Positions 17,382-26,247 of a DNA stretch of 64,000 nucleotides are shown piece by piece. Every line of letters starts with the position of its first letter. The stretch's first letter is position 1. The stretch spans positions 682,001 through 746,000 of the forward strand of contig NZ_CP162133.1 in NCBI RefSeq assembly GCF_040833955.1. The letters run 5' to 3'. Source of the DNA: Leptospira sp. WS60.C2. GTDB taxonomy: Bacteria; Spirochaetota; Leptospiria; Leptospirales; Leptospiraceae. The translations under genes were made by a program, and so were the position numbers. The notes under the pieces were generated by a model. It was not told the DNA's origin. It saw only the letters and a list, made by a program, of their open reading frames with translations, and did no database searches.

Positions 17382-18020
17382 TTAGGATTCCTCAAATTTG
17401 CGAATCTTTTCTTTGATCGCATCCGTTGTGGATGATAAGGTTTCTTTGGAACTATTGTCAAAAGTGGAAGAAGTTTCTTTTGATTTTTTTGTCCCGTATC
17501 GATAAATTCCATATAACCCAAGAACACCTATCCCGAGTAAGGTGGCGTTGATCCAAGTATCATCGGGTTTTGCTAAAATTTTTGTACCAAATCCATAGAC
17601 AATCGAATCGACCATCCCTTGGTTCCCATTTTCTTGAAACATCAAAACAATGGGATCTTGTAGGACAGATGTTCCAAATCCATTTTCCATTTTGGAGATG
17701 ATTTCCTCTTCTCCCATACCCTCTTTGATTCTGTTTTCAATAAAGGTTTTGATGTAGCTAGAAGCAGCACACATATTGAAAGAACAAGATTGGATGGGAA
17801 GGCTGGGTAAACAGATACAGCGGATTTTTTCTGTGACCTTGAGAAAGGTTTGGATTTGTGACTCTTCTTTAAGGTTCGTTGTTGTCTTTTGTGAAAACAA
17901 AAAGCTTGGAGTGGTTAAAAACAAAACCAAACCCAGAACAAAAGAAATTCTAGTGCCTAACGAAGAAGTCCGATTTCTGTTTTTGCTGGGTAACATTGAC
18001 CCATGCGTTAGGAGACTCAT
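17382..18020 (-). CDS. ccmH: CcmH-like cytochrome c maturation protein with atypical Cys cluster
   Basis: This 212-residue protein begins with a signal/anchor (about 24-42). A CcmH-type helical domain follows, and a transmembrane helix (WINATLLGIGVLGLYGIYRY) lies near the C-terminus. CcmH normally carries LRCxxCQ and reduces apocytochrome thiols. Here the site reads IRCICLPSLPIQSCSFNMC, with Cys68, 70, 79 and 84, so the usual CxxC is replaced by C-x-C plus two further cysteines. Downstream text (IENRIKEGMGEEEIISKMEN then GFGTSVL) fits CcmH well. The ATG at 18020 overlaps the ccmF stop as ATGA, which decides the start over the longer frame from 18137. Confidence 0.78.
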   Translation of the reverse strand: MSLLTHGSMLPSKNRNRTSSLGTRISFVLGLVLFLTTPSFLFSQKTTTNLKEESQIQTFLKVTEKIRCICLPSLPIQSCSFNMCAASSYIKTFIENRIKEGMGEEEIISKMENGFGTSVLQDPIVLMFQENGNQGMVDSIVYGFGTKILAKPDDTWINATLLGIGVLGLYGIYRYGTKKSKETSSTFDNSSKETLSSTTDAIKEKIRKFEES

Positions 18021-20224
18021 GCTGGATTTCCTTGGGGATGTTTTTTCTTTTCGCCGATTGGGAGTAACAAAAAGATTCCCGTGATAAAATACAACAGAGA
18101 ACCGAGCCAAATCAATTTCACAAGTGGATTGATCCATACCTCGAGGTTAGCCACAATTTGTCGTGGGAAGTTTAGAAACAGTTTGAGTTTGTCTGTTTCA
18201 TTTCCTGGAGTGAAGTAATACTGCATGAACATCAAAGGTAGATCAGGGTTTTCTGATTTCAAATCAGAAGTTTCAATGGCTCCAAGTTGGATGTAAAAAT
18301 CTTCTTTTGCCATGGAATGGATGGCAGGTTCACTCGTTGGAATATGAGTTTCGAAATCTCCTGTTAGGTGAGAGATTTGTGGGTAGAACCTACGTTCTGT
18401 ATCAAGTGTTGCAATTTTTTCCAACCCACGAAAGATTCCATAACTTGCTTCTTGAGATACAATCACATTTTGAATGTTTGGTTCGCCACCAAGTCCTGAG
18501 ATCAGAACAGGTTTGATTTTTAGCGTGTTTGCTTCCACTTGGTAACCACCGATCATCGCTTTGTCAATAGATTGATAGATGATTTCTTCTGAAGTAGGAG
18601 GTTGCAGTTCATAAAAAAATCTTACTGATGTATTAATTTTAAATGCATTTCCCGCATAACCGATGAAGATGAGAACGAGGGAGAAGTGAACTAAATATCC
18701 ACCATATCTTCTTTTGTTTTTTAAAAGTAGGTTGGTTGCTGCACGGAACAAAGATTCCTCTTTATGTTCTTCTCGCCTTGCTTTAATCCCTCGGTAGTAT
18801 TCTTGCACAATTCCCGCAATGGTAAACACACCTATGCCAACGGTGAGAACCGAATATACTTCAGCAAGAACGTCTCCATACTTGCTATCAGGCTTTGTGA
18901 AGTTTTGAGAATAGAAGAGGATATAAGCACCTGCACCCAGAATTCCAAAGAGGAATGGTTTGAGGAGTGTAGACAAAAACACTGCACCTGCACCTTTTCT
19001 CCAAGCGAGTAGAGGTGCAGAACCCATAAGGAGTAATAAAAAGATTCCCGCAGGAACTCCCCAGGAGTTGAACCAAGGGGCTTTAAATTCTTTTCCATAA
19101 AGGAGTGGAGAAAAGACACCTAACAGAATCGCGGCGGTGGAAAGAACCAATAAAAAGTTATTGAGTAAAAAACTTCCTTCTTTGGAAGTGATGGCTTCCA
19201 AGTTTCTTTCTGGAGTCAGTTCTTTTCTTCTGTAAATCACAAAGCCTGTGAAAAACAGGAAACTAGCAATGATATAAACGATAAACGGTGTGCCAATGGT
19301 AGATTTGGAAAAACTATGAGGTCCTTCTAAAACTCCAGAACGTGTGATCCAAGTTCCAAGCAAACTGAAATGAAAGGCAAGGATCACAAGTAACATATTC
19401 CAAAATTTTAACATCCCTCGGCGTTCTTGGATGACAACAGAATGTACAAAAGCACTTGTGAGTAACCAAGGCATTAGGGATGCATTTTCCACTGGATCCC
19501 AAGCCCAATAACCACCCCAACCTAACTCTTCATAGGCCCATTTGGATCCGAGTAAAATTCCTGTTCCGAGAAAGAACCAAGAAAACAAAGTCCATTTGCG
19601 TATGAATTTCATCCAATCTTCCGATAACTGACCAGACACAAGTGCAGACATCGCAATGGCAAACGGAATGGATATACTCACATAACCGATGTAAAGGATG
19701 GGTGGATGGATGATCATCGCCCAGTGTTGCAGAAGTGGATTTAAACCACGACCTGCTGCTGCTTCTGGAACAAATTCGCGGAAGGGTTGTGCATCCCCAT
19801 AAAAAACAGCAAGAAAACTGAAGAATCCAGAAAGTACCGCAAGGATGAGATTCATCATTGGAATTCGGTCTTCGATGGATTTACGTGTTTGCCATAAGAC
19901 TATAAAAGTAAACACGTTTAAAATCAAATTCCAAAAGAGTAAACTTCCAGAGGATCCTGACCAAATGGAAGTCATTTTGTAAAATAATGGTAAATGTTCA
20001 CTGGAGTGCATCACCACATAATAGTTGCTATAGTCAGAGCGAACTAATTGTGTGAGTAAAACAACAAATGCTAAGATGATGACAAAAGGATTTGTCATCA
20101 GGGCCAAACGGCCAAGCTCCACCCCTTTTCGTTCTTTATAAACAATGCCATAAATGGTTTGGAGAGCAGAAAAAATTAAAATCGCAAGAGAAGAGGCAAG
20201 TAAGATGGTTCCTAAATTATTCAT
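18017..20224 (-). CDS. ccmF: Haem lyase CcmF, cytochrome c-type biogenesis
   Basis: This 735-residue polytopic membrane protein attaches haem to apocytochrome c. The WWD haem-handling segment GWGGYWAWDPVENASLMPWL is intact. His residues flank it in QHWAMIIHPPILYIGYV and in later loops (LGTWITRSG, YGGYLVHFSLVLIFIGYAG). Length and helix count (about 14-15) match CcmF/NrfE. The start overlaps the ccmE stop and the end overlaps the ccmH start, each by four bases, so ccmE-ccmF-ccmH is a tightly coupled operon. No ccmA, ccmB, ccmC or ccmG is visible here; they must lie elsewhere or be replaced. Confidence 0.95.
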   Translation of the reverse strand: MNNLGTILLASSLAILIFSALQTIYGIVYKERKGVELGRLALMTNPFVIILAFVVLLTQLVRSDYSNYYVVMHSSEHLPLFYKMTSIWSGSSGSLLFWNLILNVFTFIVLWQTRKSIEDRIPMMNLILAVLSGFFSFLAVFYGDAQPFREFVPEAAAGRGLNPLLQHWAMIIHPPILYIGYVSISIPFAIAMSALVSGQLSEDWMKFIRKWTLFSWFFLGTGILLGSKWAYEELGWGGYWAWDPVENASLMPWLLTSAFVHSVVIQERRGMLKFWNMLLVILAFHFSLLGTWITRSGVLEGPHSFSKSTIGTPFIVYIIASFLFFTGFVIYRRKELTPERNLEAITSKEGSFLLNNFLLVLSTAAILLGVFSPLLYGKEFKAPWFNSWGVPAGIFLLLLMGSAPLLAWRKGAGAVFLSTLLKPFLFGILGAGAYILFYSQNFTKPDSKYGDVLAEVYSVLTVGIGVFTIAGIVQEYYRGIKARREEHKEESLFRAATNLLLKNKRRYGGYLVHFSLVLIFIGYAGNAFKINTSVRFFYELQPPTSEEIIYQSIDKAMIGGYQVEANTLKIKPVLISGLGGEPNIQNVIVSQEASYGIFRGLEKIATLDTERRFYPQISHLTGDFETHIPTSEPAIHSMAKEDFYIQLGAIETSDLKSENPDLPLMFMQYYFTPGNETDKLKLFLNFPRQIVANLEVWINPLVKLIWLGSLLYFITGIFLLLPIGEKKKHPQGNPA

Positions 20225-20613
20225 TTTTCCTCAGCGTATCCAGCTTCGTACTTGGAAGCACATTTTGCTTCTACGTGATTGGCAACGAGTACCCCTCTCT
20301 CCAGTTTTCCATCCACTCTCGCTCTTGCTCCTTCTTTGAAAGCATCTGGCAGAAGGGTTTCTCCTGTAAAAAATACGGGTATGACTTGGTCGTTGAGTTC
20401 TAAGTCAAATTTGGCCTTTTTCCCTTCTCGTACTAAACTGCCCACACGTACAAATCCTCTCACTCGCAAATTTTGTTCCGAGTATTTGGTGGGATTGGCG
20501 GCAAGTTCAGAAGCATCGAGAAGGAGGTAGGATGTTTCCTTAGAAGAGAAATACGCAATGCCTCCGAGGGAGATTGCAATGAGAAATAAGAGGGTTAAAA
20601 ACTTACGATTCAT
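20221..20613 (-). CDS. ccmE: Haem chaperone CcmE with CxxxY haem-binding motif
   Basis: This 130-residue protein has an N-terminal membrane anchor (FLTLLFLIAISLGGIAYF) and a periplasmic OB-fold beta-barrel (LRVRGFVRVGSLVREG, VIPVFFTGE.LPDAF). It carries haem from CcmC to CcmF. The normal haem-binding motif is HxxxY. Here the site is AKCASKYEAGY, giving Cys118 in place of His and Tyr122. CxxxY forms are known from archaea and some deltaproteobacteria. ATG 20613 is preferred to the upstream GTG 20637. The stop overlaps ccmF. Confidence 0.9.
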   Translation of the reverse strand: MNRKFLTLLFLIAISLGGIAYFSSKETSYLLLDASELAANPTKYSEQNLRVRGFVRVGSLVREGKKAKFDLELNDQVIPVFFTGETLLPDAFKEGARARVDGKLERGVLVANHVEAKCASKYEAGYAEEK

Positions 20614-20715
20614 GGTCCATTCTTTAGACGAATTCACGCCTTTCCTCTAACCTCTCTGATTGCAAGTTTCGGTCAAACAAAAAGGTCTTTCGAAATGTCT
20701 CAGAATTTCCTGATT

Positions 20716-21492
20716 TTACAGGTAGGATTTGGCTCCATACACAAAATATCCAATCCATTCTTTGATCGCTACAGTCGTTAGTTCTAGATACGATGCAGAA
20801 GGTACATACAATTCAAATGCGCCTGATTCCATTTGAATGGATCTATAATCGGTTGGAAACGGGAAAACATTGATATTTTGTTTTTGAAAACATCCCAAAG
20901 ATCGTTTCATGTGGAAAGCAGAAGTGATAAGAATCGTCGACTTGAAGTTCTGTTTCTCTAAGATCTTTTTTGTTTCGACTGCATTTTCATAGGTATTGCG
21001 AGAGTTGTTTTCCAAAATTAAGTCATCTTCTCTCACACCAAGGTCAATAAACAATTGTTTGGCTAAATTCGCTTCCCGAAATTCATCCGTGAGTAACAAA
21101 CCAGATCCTCCCGTAAACAGTATTTTCTTTACTTTTCCTGCTTTGTAGAGTCGTACGGCATCTGTCAGTCGGTCCGCTGAATCAGTAAGCTCTGTTCTTC
21201 CTATCGGCGAGGAAATGGTTTGAATCATTCCACCTAAAACGATGGCAACATCTGCTTTGGGAATTGTTGCGATGGTTACAGGCGGATACTCCTTTTCCAA
21301 ACCATCTAGTAGCGAATTGGCAATAAAAGAACTAGATGCCAAATACAAAAAAAGCCAGAGAAGGAAGAATGAGAATTTTGATTTTCCAGGTTTGATTCCA
21401 AAGAAAAGAATCAGCGAAAAAAGAAGAAAGACAGGTAAGGGAAATAGAAAAATCGTTAAGACTTTTGACAAAATGAAAAATAAAGATTCCAT
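20716..21492 (-). CDS. DUF218 (SanA/YdcF/ElyC-like) membrane protein
   Basis: This 258-residue protein has two N-terminal hydrophobic helices (about 10-32 and 40-60) and a DUF218 domain. Domain motifs are ADVAIVLGGM, DRLTDAVRLYKAGKVKKILF with TGGSG, ILENNSRNTYENAVETKKIL and LITSAFHMKRSLGCFQKQNI. Family members such as ElyC and SanA are linked to envelope integrity and polysaccharide carrier metabolism, but the reaction is not known. The gene is transcribed with the minus-strand genes around it. A gap of 102 bases separates its end from the ccmE start. Confidence 0.85.
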   Translation of the reverse strand: MESLFFILSKVLTIFLFPLPVFLLFSLILFFGIKPGKSKFSFFLLWLFLYLASSSFIANSLLDGLEKEYPPVTIATIPKADVAIVLGGMIQTISSPIGRTELTDSADRLTDAVRLYKAGKVKKILFTGGSGLLLTDEFREANLAKQLFIDLGVREDDLILENNSRNTYENAVETKKILEKQNFKSTILITSAFHMKRSLGCFQKQNINVFPFPTDYRSIQMESGAFELYVPSASYLELTTVAIKEWIGYFVYGAKSYL

Positions 21493-21521
21493 AAAGGAAA
21501 GATCTAAACTTGAAAGAATTT

Positions 21522-21923
21522 TTACCAGTCCAAATCAGGTCCGAGAGCTCCCACTCCGCTTCCCCAATATTGGGACGGGTGGGGGTAACGAACCGATATT
21601 CCGAAAGGGGAACGTGAATATTTCCAATCTCTTGCAATTTGTTTTCTTTGTTGCATTTGTTCTTCAGTCACACCAATTTCAGTGGCGTTTAGCGATTGTT
21701 TTGTGAGATCGACCCATTCTTTGATGGCACTTGGATTTTGTTTTTTTAAATCTTGGATGAGAATTCGTAATTCAAATTCGGCATCTTCCCTTAAGTCTCT
21801 TGCAATTTCAGAAATTTGTGCATTGGAACCGAATACAGTTTCATTCCCTTCCGTGCGATCCACTGTATCTCGCCATTTGGCATAGGCTATGAATAGGTTC
21901 TTTGTTTCTTCATGCCGATACAT
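21522..21923 (-). CDS. Hypothetical protein, 133 residues
   Basis: This small soluble protein of unknown family starts MYRHEETKNLFIAYAKW. Most of it is charged and helical, with IARDLREDAEFELRILIQDL and VTEEQMQQRKQIARDW. The tail is Gly/Pro/Tyr-rich (RYPHPSQYWGSGVGALGPD). It has no signal peptide or membrane segment. It starts 6 bases after the stop of the 49-codon gene at 21930-22079, and the DUF218 gene follows 29 bases downstream, so the three may form one transcript. Confidence 0.55.
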   Translation of the reverse strand: MYRHEETKNLFIAYAKWRDTVDRTEGNETVFGSNAQISEIARDLREDAEFELRILIQDLKKQNPSAIKEWVDLTKQSLNATEIGVTEEQMQQRKQIARDWKYSRSPFGISVRYPHPSQYWGSGVGALGPDLDW

Positions 21924-21929
21924 AGTAAT

Positions 21930-22079
21930 TTATAGGACGGTTGGGAACAGGAAAAAGGCAATCGAAATTAGGGAAAGGAGCCAATTCACTCCCGCCCAGG
22001 TCGTGTTGCCCTTGTCGATGTGAATGCGTATGATTTCGTTCTTATCTAAGATTGGCCTTTGTTTTCTGCGATGAACCAC
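21930..22079 (-). CDS. Small membrane protein, 49 codons
   Basis: I translated this short frame by hand. GTG 22079 to TAA 21930 gives a basic N-terminus (VVHRRKQRPILDKNEIIRI) and then a hydrophobic C-terminal helix (WLLSLISIAFFLFPTVL). AGGAGA lies six bases before the GTG on the minus strand, a strong ribosome site, and the stop is 6 bases from the next start. A TGCCCC/GGGGCA hairpin (22092-22111) sits just upstream of the ribosome site. It is probably a single-span membrane protein with a cytoplasmic N-terminus. I recognise no family. Confidence 0.6.
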   Translation of the reverse strand: MVHRRKQRPILDKNEIIRIHIDKGNTTWAGVNWLLSLISIAFFLFPTVL

Positions 22080-22226
22080 TCAATTCTCCTGTGCCCCGCA
22101 CAAAAGGGGCATGGATACAATCGGAAATCTCCGAATTTGTCTTGGTTCCTTTAAAAATTGGAGAAACCTGCTTTTTTTAGTTCCAAGACATTTCTCTTTC
22201 AGGTATGCTGTCCTAAAAAAAATAGG

Positions 22227-23702
22227 ATGGTGAGCACGTTGAAGAAGCTTCTCACATTGATGGTTTTCCTGGTCTGTTTGTCTGTGACAACGGCAGGGAT
22301 ATTTGCCGAAGAACCAACTCCGGTTCCAACAGAGACAACAACACAAGAGGAAACAGGTCACTCCTCTCACGGTGAATCCGTTCACGAAGAACTTCCTTAT
22401 TGGACAGTGATTCCTTTTATCGCAATTTTACTTTCCATTGCGATTTTACCTGTGGCCTCTCACAAAACAGCCCACTGGTGGGAAGACAATAACAACAAAT
22501 TGATTTTGGCCGTTGGTCTTGGTGCCATTTCTTTTGTCGTTTTACTTATTTATGGTTACAGCCACAATATTGTACATACCATTTTCTTTGATTATATTCC
22601 CTTTATCATTTTACTTGGTTCCTTGTTTTACATTTCTGGTGGGATCGTCATCAAAGGGGATATCAAAGCAACTCCTCTGAATAACACCTTGTATTTGTTA
22701 ATTGGAGCAAGTCTTGCATCTTTTATTGGAACAACTGGTGCTTCTATGTTACTCATTCGCCCACTTTTGAAAACAAACAGCGAACGAAAACATGTTGTTC
22801 ATACAGTTGTCTTTTTTATCTTTCTTGTTTCCAACATCGGTGGATCATTAACTCCACTTGGGGATCCTCCACTCTTTTTGGGTTACCTCAAAGGAGTTCC
22901 GTTTACTTGGACCTTTAAGTTATTTCCAGAGATGTTGTTAGCTTGTGTCATTCTACTCAGCATTTACTTTGTTTGGGATACCATCGCGTACAAAAAAGAA
23001 ACCAAAAAAGATTTAGCTCGTGATACAAAACTTGCGACACCTTTTTCCATTGGTGGTCAAGTGAACTTCATTTGGTTGTTAGGTGTGATTTTGGCAGTTG
23101 CTTTTTTAAACAGTAACTACATCCCAGAAATCAACAACAGACCAACACTCGGGTTTGTGAGAGAGGGGGTCCTCATCATTCTCATTGCACTTTCTAAATT
23201 TACATCCAAAGAGGAAAATCGAAAGTTTAATAACTTCACCTTACATCCGATCCAAGAGGTTGCCTACCTTTTCATTGGAATTTTCATCACTATGATTCCT
23301 GCTCTTGTACTACTCGAAACTCATGGAAAAGAACTAGGAATCACTGAGAACTGGCAGTTTTTCTGGGCAACAGGAGCTTTCTCTTCGGTACTCGATAATG
23401 CTCCTACTTACCTAACGTTTGGATCGCTTGCTTCTGGTCTTCTTACACCTGCAGGATCGGCTCCACTTACACTTGGCCAATTCATTGGAAATGTCCAAGC
23501 AGAAGAGATATTAAAAGCAATCTCAGTGGGTGCTGTATTTATGGGTGCTAATACCTACATCGGTAACGCTCCTAACTTTATGGTGAAATCAGTAGCGGAA
23601 GAAAACAAAGTGAAGATGCCTTCTTTCGGAGGGTATTTAGCATATTCTATGGGAATTTTAGTTCCTGTTTTTATCCTTATCACTTTCATTTTCTTCGTCT
23701 AA
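22227..23702 (+). CDS. NhaD-like Na+/H+ antiporter (ion transporter superfamily)
   Basis: This polytopic membrane protein has about 490 residues. An N-terminal signal-like helix is followed by a polar His/Glu-rich stretch (HSSHGESVHEEL), then about 12 membrane segments. Motifs include IGTTGASMLLIRPLLKTN, NIGGSLTPLGDPPLFLGYLK and SSVLDNAPTYLTFGSLASG, which fit the NhaD/UIT group of sodium:proton antiporters; TPLGDPP and DNAPT are the paired broken-helix motifs. ATG 22227 (MVSTLKKLL) is preferred to the earlier in-frame ATG at 22158 because it starts the signal helix. A GC-rich hairpin follows the stop. Confidence 0.85.
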   Translation: MVSTLKKLLTLMVFLVCLSVTTAGIFAEEPTPVPTETTTQEETGHSSHGESVHEELPYWTVIPFIAILLSIAILPVASHKTAHWWEDNNNKLILAVGLGAISFVVLLIYGYSHNIVHTIFFDYIPFIILLGSLFYISGGIVIKGDIKATPLNNTLYLLIGASLASFIGTTGASMLLIRPLLKTNSERKHVVHTVVFFIFLVSNIGGSLTPLGDPPLFLGYLKGVPFTWTFKLFPEMLLACVILLSIYFVWDTIAYKKETKKDLARDTKLATPFSIGGQVNFIWLLGVILAVAFLNSNYIPEINNRPTLGFVREGVLIILIALSKFTSKEENRKFNNFTLHPIQEVAYLFIGIFITMIPALVLLETHGKELGITENWQFFWATGAFSSVLDNAPTYLTFGSLASGLLTPAGSAPLTLGQFIGNVQAEEILKAISVGAVFMGANTYIGNAPNFMVKSVAEENKVKMPSFGGYLAYSMGILVPVFILITFIFFV

Positions 23703-23713
23703 GTTGAAGAATG

Positions 23714-23732
23714 CCGGGGATTTGTTCCCCGG
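23714..23732 (+). terminator. Terminator-like hairpin after antiporter gene
   Basis: CCGGGGA-TTTGT-TCCCCGG is a perfect GC-rich 7-bp stem, 11 bases after the antiporter stop and 15 bases before the ammonia-lyase ATG. The following TGTTTCG is a poor T-tract. It may terminate the first gene or act as a leader structure for the second. Confidence 0.55.
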
Positions 23733-23747
23733 TGTTTCGATCCCTTC

Positions 23748-25271
23748 ATGATTCTGCAATTATCTACTTTACATACTTTATCTCGCTCTGGTTCTTTTTC
23801 TCACTTAGGGAATCGGAAAAAAACTCTCCAAACCGAACGAAACATCCTAGAATCCATTCTTCAAAACTCTCAAAACAAACTGATCTACGGAATTCATACA
23901 GGATTTGGTCCCCATGCCTTTAAATCCAATGAAGAATTAGACCTCATACAAAAATCTCTGATTTATCATTTGACCGTAGAACCAGTGTTAACAACAGAAG
24001 GGGCTCCCCATTCCAATCTATCCCACAAAGAGGCAAGGGCAGTTCTTGCGGCAAGGCTCTTTAGTTTGTCTCTCGGTGGTTCAGGAATTCGTTATGAAAC
24101 ATTAGAAATTTTGAATACACTTTTAGAGCTCGATTGTATACCGATTTTACCGGAAAGAGGATCTCTTTCGGCATCTGGAGATCTCATCCCTCTCAGTTTT
24201 ATTCCATTGGCACTTCTTGGGGAGTCTGGGTTTACAGGGAAAGGTAGGGAACTTGGGCCCACCAAATGGAACCAAAAACAGTCTCAGATTCCAGGACTTC
24301 CATGGACTCCGAAACCCAAAGAAGCCATCTCACTTACCAATGGAACAAGTTTCACAACTGCACTCCTTGGATTGCAGGTGATGGAATTTCGAAACTTGTA
24401 TTTTGTATCGATCGAACTACTTTCGTATCTCTTTCATTACCATTCTGTATTTCCAGATGCCTTTCATCCTGAGTATCATAACCACAAACAATTCTTAGGT
24501 CCTAAACGAATTGCGAAAATCCTTTATCCAATTGTTTCCCAACATCCAAAATTAAAAATAGAAGGAAAACGAATCCAAGATATTTATTCGGTTCGTTGTA
24601 TCCCTCAAATTTTAGGTTCTATTTGGGATGAACTCGATTCAATTGCAGGTATCGTAGAACAAGAGTTAAATTCTTTATCTGATAATCCAGTCCTCATTCC
24701 AAAACATCCGAATGCAGGAGAAGAGGTTCGGTTTGCCGAAGGTGGTGGGTTTTACGCTTCTCAAGTGAGTTTTGCTGCCGATCGCCTACAAAATGCCATG
24801 GCAGTCTGGTTTACTTGGGTGGATCGATTTCTCAATTATTTGATGGAACCAAAAGAAAACGATGAGTTCCCTTTGATGTTGTCATCAAAACCAGGAACGT
24901 ATGCTGGTTTATCTGGTCTTGGGCTAATGTCTACTCACCTAACGGCTGAAGTACGACGAGATAGTATGCCAGGATCTGTGCAGTCCATTCCAACGAATGG
25001 CAATAACCAAGACATTGTGCCGATGGGAGCGATCTCAGTTTTTAGAAATCGTAGAACCGTTCAGAGCGCTACGAAGTTACTTGCCATTTTTAGTTATGCG
25101 GTATATCAATCTTCAGCATTTGCAAAAAGAAAGGATTTGGTGCCTGATTACGAACTCTTTCAAGGGCTTAAGACGATGGAAGTAGATAGAAGTCTGGACT
25201 TTGAAATCCAGACATTAGTGGAAAGGATCTCGACGGTTACTTCTTCTCTTGCATCGACTCCAATCGATTGA
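23748..25271 (+). CDS. Histidine/aromatic amino acid ammonia-lyase family (MIO enzyme)
   Basis: This 507-residue enzyme eliminates ammonia from an amino acid using the self-made MIO cofactor. The MIO triad is in GSLSASGDLIPLSF (about 140-153). Other family motifs are YGIHTGFGPHA, NGTSFTTALLGLQV, YSVRCIPQILG and LNSLSDNPVL. The late loop reads NGNNQDIVPMG where true HutH usually has QEDHVSM-like text, so the substrate could be phenylalanine or tyrosine rather than histidine. No hutU, hutI or hutG is near. The ATG has no good ribosome site. The last 35 bases overlap the convergent DUF368 gene. Confidence 0.85.
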   Translation: MILQLSTLHTLSRSGSFSHLGNRKKTLQTERNILESILQNSQNKLIYGIHTGFGPHAFKSNEELDLIQKSLIYHLTVEPVLTTEGAPHSNLSHKEARAVLAARLFSLSLGGSGIRYETLEILNTLLELDCIPILPERGSLSASGDLIPLSFIPLALLGESGFTGKGRELGPTKWNQKQSQIPGLPWTPKPKEAISLTNGTSFTTALLGLQVMEFRNLYFVSIELLSYLFHYHSVFPDAFHPEYHNHKQFLGPKRIAKILYPIVSQHPKLKIEGKRIQDIYSVRCIPQILGSIWDELDSIAGIVEQELNSLSDNPVLIPKHPNAGEEVRFAEGGGFYASQVSFAADRLQNAMAVWFTWVDRFLNYLMEPKENDEFPLMLSSKPGTYAGLSGLGLMSTHLTAEVRRDSMPGSVQSIPTNGNNQDIVPMGAISVFRNRRTVQSATKLLAIFSYAVYQSSAFAKRKDLVPDYELFQGLKTMEVDRSLDFEIQTLVERISTVTSSLASTPID

Positions 25272-26220
25272 GTCCAAAACCAAGAACTAAACCAAACGCT
25301 AGTGCTGCTAAGGGAACTTGTGTTTCGCCAAAATCTTTTGGTAAAACGTTTTCAGCTGTGGCAATTTGGATGTCACGTTTTACTTCCCCAGATCTCCCAA
25401 CAATAGTTTGTCCATGAGCATAATCTTTGAATGGCCAGAGGATAAAAAAGGAACCTAAAATAAGTCCAAGTAAGAAAGTCATGGTATGTGATTTGTATTT
25501 TACAAATAACCATTTTACGATGTGTGTGAAAATGAGAAGTCCTAATAAACATCCAATTCCAAACGCTGCTAAAAAGACAATGGAACTTGGTTCTAAGATG
25601 GTGGAAAGTTTTCCTATGACAATTTGATACTCACCTAACACAAGCATAATGTAAGATCCTGAGATTCCTGGTAGAATCATCGCAGAGATTGCAATCACAC
25701 CCGTCGCAAAGGCAATGATTGGGTTTTCTGATCCAGTACTATCTCCCATAAAAAAGCTAGGAACAATCGTAAGTAAGATTCCCGGGATTAAAAAGAGCCA
25801 CACTGTAACACTGTGTTTCTCAATGAGTTTGTAAGGAACCACAAGAGAAGGAATGATGAGACCGATGAAAAGAGCAAGTGTGGCTTGTGGATGGTTTTGT
25901 AATAAGTATTGGATGAGTTTTGCCCCAGAGATCACGGAGAGTAAAAGTCCAATTCCTAAGAATACCAAAAACCAAAAGTCGATTCGTTTCATTTCTTTTG
26001 CAAATGCACTTCTCACGTCTTCCTTCCAAAATCCAATAAGAAGGGAGAGGGATACTTTGATGGTTTCTAAATGTAAGGAAGTGATTGCGGTAATGAGTCT
26101 GTCATAAAGACCTAAGATCAGTGCAAAGGTTCCACCAGAGACACCTGGGATTAGGTTGGCAATTCCAATGAGAAATCCATTGAGAATGCAGAAGAGAATT
26201 TCTTTTTTTGTAAGAGGCAT
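25237..26220 (-). CDS. DUF368 membrane protein (PopT-like undecaprenyl phosphate translocase)
   Basis: This protein has about 327 residues and about eight to ten helices. The diagnostic N-terminal motif is FLIGIANLIPGVSGGTFAL, repeated in degenerate form as ISAMILPGISGSYIMLVLGE, which gives an internal two-fold repeat. DUF368 proteins (PopT) were reported to flip undecaprenyl phosphate back across the inner membrane. The upstream gene, 27 bases away, is a WecA/TagO-like transferase that uses undecaprenyl phosphate, which supports this role. The start is uncertain: TTG 26244 and GTG 26241 are in frame, but ATG 26220 is the first ATG. The 3' end overlaps the ammonia-lyase gene by 35 bases. Confidence 0.88.
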   Translation of the reverse strand: MPLTKKEILFCILNGFLIGIANLIPGVSGGTFALILGLYDRLITAITSLHLETIKVSLSLLIGFWKEDVRSAFAKEMKRIDFWFLVFLGIGLLLSVISGAKLIQYLLQNHPQATLALFIGLIIPSLVVPYKLIEKHSVTVWLFLIPGILLTIVPSFFMGDSTGSENPIIAFATGVIAISAMILPGISGSYIMLVLGEYQIVIGKLSTILEPSSIVFLAAFGIGCLLGLLIFTHIVKWLFVKYKSHTMTFLLGLILGSFFILWPFKDYAHGQTIVGRSGEVKRDIQIATAENVLPKDFGETQVPLAALAFGLVLGFGLNRLESMQEKK

Positions 26221-26247
26221 ATCGGAAAGGATGGATTCCACCAAACT

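Noticed and set aside
22080..22385. 101-residue Cys-rich minus-strand frame
   Set aside because: It is antisense to the start of the antiporter gene, whose signal and helices are clear, and it overlaps the leader of the 49-codon gene.
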